Below, piece by piece: positions 7,936-11,973 of a DNA stretch of 11,973 nt (positions within the stretch are counted from its first letter, which is position 1; each line of letters begins with the position of its first letter). Under the pieces are notes generated by a model that was not told the DNA's origin, searched no databases, and worked only from the letters and a program-made list of their open reading frames with translations. The translations under genes were made by a program, and so were the position numbers. Source of the stretch: Thermomucor indicae-seudaticae (taxonomy: Eukaryota > Mucoromycota > Mucoromycetes > Mucorales > Lichtheimiaceae); assembly GCA_000787465.1 (NCBI GenBank), contig JSYX01000817.1:1-11973 (forward strand), given 5' to 3'.

Positions 7936-8187
7936 ATGTTGAGTGCACCAAAAGTCCGGTTTTAAGTATTTTTAAGGTCTTAAAATTTATCCACATGGGC
8001 AGCGGATCGCGAGCATCCTTTTTTACTCCTGTAACAAACAGTTCAAACTTAAAAACAGAGGAACCACAGGTTCGTTGTTTCCGTATATCAGCGGCAAATC
8101 CACTACAGAACCTCTTCTTCTGGTTTTTTCGGGCCTTTTTTCTTCATCTCTTTTTCCTGTCTACTATGCGCTACTTACTTTTACCTA

Positions 8188-8525
8188 ACGCACGATTTAA
8201 CTCCCAACAAGCTTCGCAATTTCGCGCTCGCCACCACGTATGTCAACGGCAAAAATCCGAGGCGAATACGTCTTCTCCAACTGCTGTTGCTTTTCTTGGG
8301 CCGGAAAACTCAGCGGTCGGCAAAAGAGTGAAGCCAGAAAGACGTACCTTTTTCACTTCTGCACAAGACGCTCTGATTTTGATCCAATCTTTTGGAATCT
8401 TTAGCGCTGCTCGGGGGTTCTACGTCATGATCCATCGCATCCACGATTCGATTCGTCCTATGACGATCCGATTTTCACCAGCCAGATCGATCGTTTGGTT
8501 GGTTTATATGACCCTGATCCCATGA
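8188..8525 (+). pseudogene. Decayed right-hand copy of the 6793-7410 gene
   Basis: From 8155 to about 8340 the sequence aligns with 6765-6950. The position of the ATG is ACG (8188-8190). The start reads THDLTPNKLRNFALATTY against MHGPTYNKFRNFALATTF of the left copy. A 1-base deletion near 8240 then shifts the frame, after which QRQKSEANTSSPT aligns with QRLKVESNTSSPT. The promoter TATA is gone too. Beyond about 8340 I cannot align the copies. An ATG-started frame 7881-8525 spans this region, but it begins in the upstream block, where the two copies differ by frame-breaking indels, so I regard it as fortuitous. A rearranged functional gene cannot be excluded. Confidence 0.6.
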
Positions 8526-8752
8526 CACACTGGACGAACATATATGATAGTTTGGTATATGTCTTTGGGTGTGACGATGCAAATATATTCATCTTATCAG
8601 CAGTCTATCCCTCTCTTTATCATGGAAGCTCACGTCTTTTTCTCTTTCCTTCAACAGTTGAATTCAGAGTAACGCCATCGTTACGTTTACCTATGTGTAA
8701 CAGATGTAGGAAATGTAGATGCAGTACCTTTGCCACGTCGATTGACAGTTGA
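8405..8752 (+). other. Coding-like open segment, possibly continuation of the pseudogene
   Basis: 115 codons are open without an ATG at the left edge; a stop codon lies at 8402-8404. The part around 8450-8590 is strikingly protein-like, with YDDPIFTSQIDRLVGLYDPD then MTHWTNIYDSLVYVFG. The later part is less so, and TTTCTCTTTCCTTCAACAG (ending 8658) resembles a 3' splice site. The segment may be an exon, or the frame-shifted remainder of the right duplicate, as it follows it directly. I do not recognise the family. Confidence 0.35.
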
Positions 8753-8950
8753 TGGTTTCAGCTTGCCTTTTCCTGGCAATCAAAGTTTGGGACAACCAGC
8801 CCATTTACAACTGGGACTTCCTTGTATTATTTCCTGGAAATAAGGTTAAAGACGTGCAAGTCATTTACGTCTTCCCAGTTAATATTCAGCATTTGATTCA
8901 CTATTCTTAAACAGAAATACAAATGTCCTGGAAAGGAATTTCCTAGAACA
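8753..8950. repeat. Cluster of hairpins with recurring TTCCTGG
   Basis: Several inverted repeats lie in a row. TTGCC/GGCAA spans 8763-8779. The arm ACGTCTTCCCAGTT (8867-8880) pairs with AACTGGGA (8809-8816) plus AGACGT (8850-8855), the two halves separated by a stretch that itself folds as ATTTCC-T-GGAAAT (8829-8841) with CCTT/AAGG outside it. GGAAA/TTTCC lies at 8930-8943. TTCCTGG or TCCTGG recurs at about 8770, 8831 and 8926. This may be a foldback element or a structured RNA; nothing names it. Confidence 0.45.
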
Positions 8951-8971
8951 CATCGATCGATCGGGATATGA

Positions 8972-9448
8972 CATGCAAGTGTGTCCAATTTGACAGCACT
9001 TATTCGGAGCTACGACCGCTTGGGAAGTCGAAAACGCTTCCTCCTCCTGGTCGTTATCTTTTTCTTAACCGTTATAAGCCTTCGCCCCCCTGGCATAGCA
9101 ACACATATCGTCCACATTTCGAATACATATTCTTTCTTTTTCTCTGGTATTACAGACAGGATCTTTGTGCTTTTGAATACTGACATTCCATTAGGCAACG
9201 CTGGTCGTTTGTGCTACCTTTTTATTTCTTTGTTACTATACCATTTTTCTTTCATTGGGCCCTCAATAAACATTGGTATACCAGAAAAGTTCATAAACGT
9301 AGTCTTATTTTCATTGATCCTCCTCGGTGATACAAAATGGGCTTTGATTGAGATGTTCTACTTGTCGGCAACATGTCTTCGCTGTATACCTGACTCTCAG
9401 GATCAACGACGAAGACTACGACACACACTTATGTTTGTTTGTCATTAG
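8972..9448 (+). other. Open segment with hydrophobic stretches, unassigned
   Basis: 159 codons are open after a TGA at 8969-8971, ending at TAG 9446-9448, but no ATG lies near the left edge. It encodes a basic segment (IRSYDRLGSRKR) followed by FLLLVVIFFLTVISL and two more hydrophobic stretches, so it could be read as a membrane protein. However, T-rich DNA yields such stretches by chance, and TTTCTTTTTCTCTGGTATTACAG (ending 9157) inside it looks like a 3' splice site. I do not recognise a family. Confidence 0.2.
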
Positions 9449-10109
9449 AACTCTAAAACTATTATAATCGTATACAGTCGCTAGGTAGCACACGTTTGTT
9501 ACCTATTTATAAGCCCTTCTCCTACTCTCTTTATACCTTTTTCAATCGAATGCTCCAGTAGCCAGCATATAAAGCTTTTGTTTGATTGTTAGGATGCTGT
9601 TGTTGATAACGTCCAACAGGGTCCGTCCAATTTGTGCCCGTTCAACGTTTGCACATCGACAAGCTCAGATCCAGATAGCCACATCCGTGATGTTCCATTG
9701 TTCAATTTGTCCTTCTCCAATATGCCACGTTCAGTACGTTCACATCGTCTAATTGATCTCTATCCAATGCATCCTCATTTGAATGTCTCTTCAACAAGCA
9801 TATCCTGGTCAAAACTACGTCAGTAAAAATTATATACTCATCTCGTCCATTTGTCCCTGTTCACCTCATCCGGTATGACAATTGTAATCGTCGGCCGTTC
9901 GGCGAAGGTGTTGCTCTTACAGTACGCATCGCTCTCCAAAAATTGACAGGAAAGGGGGTAAAGCTTGACGTATCTCTGCGAGATGTTTAGCAGTACGTCT
10001 TGATGTCAGTTGTGCATTCGCTGTTCTTACGCCAACCGAACATGGAGCATACGAGAGCTGGCGCGAAAGGCCCGCCATCGTCGTTACCTAACTGTCGTCG
10101 TACGTATAG
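9449..10109. other. No firm gene; scattered coding-like pieces
   Basis: A TATA-like TATTTATAAG lies near 9506. An open stretch without ATG runs 9757-9990 on the plus strand (ending with RPFGEGVALTVRIALQKL then TGKGVKLDVSLRDV). Between 9990 and 10110 all three plus frames are largely open, so openness there carries little weight. Two near-repeats with CAATTTGT and CACATCG lie at about 9628-9660 and 9706-9748. Confidence 0.35.
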
Positions 10110-10289
10110 CAGTGGTGCCATAAACCAAGTAAGTTAGAATCGACATTTGAATATGCCATTGCAAATGAATTACCGAGCGCAGAATATATTCTTTGGGCAC
10201 ATTTCCGCTCACGCCTCTCTGGTTTGTTCACCGGATTGCGTAATTCTGTCTTTAAAGCTCTGCGATGGTTGAATCTTGATAACCGTTGA
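10110..10289 (+). other. Exon-like segment, family unknown
   Basis: 59 codons follow a possible acceptor (CTAAC branch-like at 10088-10092, then TATAG at 10105-10109). The peptide contains KLESTFEYAIANELPSAEYI, then LWAHFRSRL and NSVFKALRWLNLDNR, with regular spacing of aromatic and basic residues that looks like a real helical protein. Upstream in the same frame are two stops (10089 and 10107), so it is either an internal exon or a piece of a broken gene. The frame changes again near 10285. Confidence 0.3.
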
Positions 10290-10458
10290 CTACTGGCTGA
10301 CAATCATACTTTGGAACTGTCTGCGTCGTCCCGCCACCTGTGCTATTTTCGGCATGGCTTTTTTTGATGAAGAACAAGAAAAGGATGAGTATCTTAGTTT
10401 ACGAGTGAAAAGCGATGTTCATTATTTGTCAAGTATGGGCTCATTACGTATGCAGTAA
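10273..10458 (+). other. Second exon-like segment, overlapping in another frame
   Basis: 62 codons with no ATG at the left end, ending at TAA 10456-10458. The right half contains CAIFGMAFFDEEQEKDEYLS, then LRVKSDVHYLSSMG. It lies in a frame different from the 10110-10289 segment and could be its continuation after a frameshift. No splice sites are evident between them. Confidence 0.25.
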
Positions 10459-10512
10459 AAGGAACAAAAGCTTTATTTTTTACCACCTTTAAATACAGTC
10501 TATCGCAACATC

Positions 10513-10518
10513 TTTATT
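10513..10518 (-). terminator. Poly(A) signal for the minus-strand candidate gene
   Basis: AATAAA on the minus strand lies about 35 bp after the proposed stop codon at 10554, with a second AATAAA further on, near 10475. Confidence 0.45.
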
Positions 10519-10553
10519 CTCTCTATGAAGAAACACAGCAAGGCAATGTATTT

Positions 10554-11120
10554 CTACGGAATTCGTTGATCAATTTCACTCTGGACCTTGCAAACATGAT
10601 CCAATAAGCTTCGGGAAACTTGGTCGATTTCCCTTGAGGTTTTTATGATGACGGACTGATATGCTTCGGGAAAACTGGATTCACGCGAGATGCTAAGGAT
10701 GGCAAAGTGAGTTTGAAAGAGTATATCACTACAAGAGTGATAGAGATATTATCATTTTCTTTTTTGGATTAAACGAGAAAAGGGAGGCCAGCATGCGCAA
10801 GTATGAAGAAAACGAATGTGATGGGGGATAATAAATAATAAAGAAAGAAAAGCAATGAATAGGGGAAAAGCTTCATACAGGGCATGATGGCCCACCCGTA
10901 GTAACTTCTCGTAATGACAGTGCTGCCCGAAGCCGCGCTCTGGCGGACCACACAAGTTATAAGACACTGGAAAACGAAACATAAAAAGATTCAAAAAGAC
11001 CAAGTCATAAAAAATAATAAAAGTGTGGAAAGTTTGTGGAAAGTACAAAGGGGCAAAACCCGAGTGTCCTATAACCCATGCTTCCCCATCGCTGTCAGCC
11101 AGAGCGAGACCACTAGACAT
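10554..11120 (-). CDS. Candidate three-exon small gene (84 aa), unknown
   Basis: Proposed minus-strand exons are 11076-11120, 10896-10966 and 10554-10692, giving 255 nt. The start MSSGLALADSDGEAW lies 36 bp after a TATA box. Intron 2 (10693-10895) runs from GTGGGC to CATCCTTAG. Intron 1 (10967-11075) ends in a long pyrimidine tract and TTTTCCAG, but its donor GTTATA is weak, so exon 1 is the least certain. The last exon encodes SFPEAYQSVIIKTSREIDQV followed by SRSLLDHVCKVQSEIDQRIP, an evident amphipathic helix, and is followed by AATAAA. Phases of all three exons agree. Alternatively, the frame reads on unspliced to 10752, giving a T-rich hydrophobic tail that I take to be intron. I do not recognise the family. 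Confidence 0.35.
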
Positions 11121-11155
11121 CCGATTAAAGAGACAAGATGTGCCCGAACAAGATG

Positions 11156-11165
11156 CCTTTATATA
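11156..11165 (-). promoter_or_regulatory. TATA box upstream of the minus-strand candidate gene
   Basis: TATATAAAGG on the minus strand is 36 bp before the ATG at 11120. This would place the transcription start near 11135 and leave a very short leader. Confidence 0.5.
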
Positions 11166-11346
11166 CTGAATGGCCCCTTGAGTCATCTGAGTCATTATTG
11201 CATTCCAATGGCCACCAAGGCTTGGACTTATTTATATGCTGCATAAATGAAATTTATTCGCTAAAGCGACAAATCTTTTCAATTTTCCTGATATTGCTTA
11301 GGCTAATCCAGTAACTGTTGGCTTAAGTTTATTGACCGGATCAGAA

Positions 11347-11352
11347 TATAAA
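11347..11352 (+). promoter_or_regulatory. TATA box upstream of the 11397 ORF
   Basis: TATAAA lies 45 bp before the ATG at 11397. The in-frame ATG at 11364 is only 12 bp away, so it would lie upstream of the expected transcription start; I therefore prefer the later start. Confidence 0.4.
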
Positions 11353-11396
11353 ATACTTGACTTATGACCTTTCTGCGAGTTGCGTTCGCTGCCTAT

Positions 11397-11849
11397 ATGT
11401 GTGCCTATTATCAAGAAGTCTTAAAGGTTTTGCAAAATGCCAGGGGTTTTGACGGGGAAGGACTAAAGTGTCCAAGTGACAGCACGCATTTGTTTCCATG
11501 GTCACATAGTCTACAATCCAGCGGAGGATCACACAGATTCAGATCGTTAGCATATTGTTGTAGTTTCACCGGCACGACGATCGCCTTGGCCTATGAAAAT
11601 AAATCTGTTTTCACTGTTGGCCTCGGGTGCCGTGAAAAGTCAATCAACGGCAGGAAGCACTATCGGAACGAGGTCCGAAATTTCATTGATTTTCATGCTT
11701 CAGTTCAGCAACAACCGAAGACACTACAATCTGCGATTTCTTGCAATTTGGCAGTAAAGGCTATTTGCGATGCTGCGATTCCCCCATATCAACTGCAAAA
11801 TGGCGATATGAAGCCTTCAGTAACCTTTCGACTCGGCAGCAATGGCTGA
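11397..11849 (+). CDS. Unassigned ORF of 150 codons
   Basis: The product begins MCAYYQEVLKVLQNARGFDG and contains CSFTGTTIALAYENKSVFTV and NEVRNFIDFHASVQQQ. It is fairly cysteine-rich, with no signal peptide, membrane helix or domain I recognise. A TATA box precedes it. Near 11790 a second frame (open to a TAA at 11921-11923, with WRYEAFSNLSTRQQWLNF) looks more protein-like than the end of this one, so the gene may be frameshifted or contain an unrecognised intron, or be a relic. No poly(A) hexamer follows before the window ends. Confidence 0.35.
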   Translation: MCAYYQEVLKVLQNARGFDGEGLKCPSDSTHLFPWSHSLQSSGGSHRFRSLAYCCSFTGTTIALAYENKSVFTVGLGCREKSINGRKHYRNEVRNFIDFHASVQQQPKTLQSAISCNLAVKAICDAAIPPYQLQNGDMKPSVTFRLGSNG

Positions 11850-11973
11850 ATTTCCGCAGTCCCGAACACTCTAGATTCGAAGTGTCTCAAGCTCATGGAA
11901 TTGCCTCCTACATTACTGGTTAATTCCGAAAGCGAATGTTAATGGATCGCTTCCGCAAGAATGAACTCGTTTA

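Noticed and set aside
7881..8525. A 214-codon ATG-started ORF spanning the right duplicate
   Set aside because: Its first third lies in the noncoding upstream block, and the aligned left copy has frame-breaking indels there; only 8240-8340 aligns with the left gene's protein.
9990..10110. Protein-like readings such as VSCAFAVLTPTEHGAYESW
   Set aside because: All three plus frames are largely open here, so local base composition explains it; no start or consistent splice pair.
10752..11195. A 147-codon unspliced minus-strand ORF with hydrophobic runs
   Set aside because: It starts upstream of the TATA box, and the hydrophobic parts correspond to pyrimidine-rich tracts better read as introns; the spliced model explains the downstream exon and poly(A) signals.
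1..11973. tRNA, rRNA or CRISPR features
   Set aside because: No tRNA B-box with a matching cloverleaf, no rRNA-like sequence, and no regularly spaced repeat array seen on either strand by eye.

Overview
The window looks like nuclear DNA of an early-diverging fungus. The best-supported genes are eukaryotic and split by many short introns, mostly 60-90 bp, with GT..AG ends. Their proteins (ribosomal S19 and actin-interacting protein 1) match fungal and animal families along their whole length. A Mucoromycota (Mucorales-like) source is my inference from gene style and protein sequence; no search was run.

Layout. Positions 1-1239 hold no recognisable gene, only small repeats. Positions 1240-2087 (minus) are a complete four-exon gene for ribosomal protein S19, 145 aa. 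Only 120 bp upstream of it, 2208-4610 (minus) is a complete nine-exon gene for the WD40 protein Aip1, 612 aa, which works with cofilin to disassemble actin filaments. These two housekeeping genes are the firm content of the window.

From about 4620 onward the window changes character: no conserved gene is recognisable and repeats are common. Two short elements with terminal inverted repeats and TA target duplications (5070-5198 and 6254-6369) look like pogo-type MITEs. Next to the second lies an old tandem duplication with a period near 1.39 kb. The left copy keeps a TATA box, an ATG, a 205-codon ORF for an unknown basic low-complexity protein, and a poly(A) signal. The right copy has lost its TATA box and start codon and gained a frameshift. 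In the left copy a run of four CGAAT units sits where the coding signal appears to change frame; one unit fewer would join the two frames.

Positions 8400-10460 (plus) carry a string of coding-like segments in changing frames, probably relics of a gene or element, plus a block of nested hairpins. At 10554-11120 (minus) I propose a small three-exon gene of 84 aa with its own TATA box and poly(A) signals. At 11397-11849 (plus) there is an unassigned 150-codon ORF behind a TATA box.

Nothing links the left housekeeping pair functionally to the right part. The right part reads as a fast-evolving intergenic or accessory stretch shaped by MITE insertion, tandem duplication and decay.
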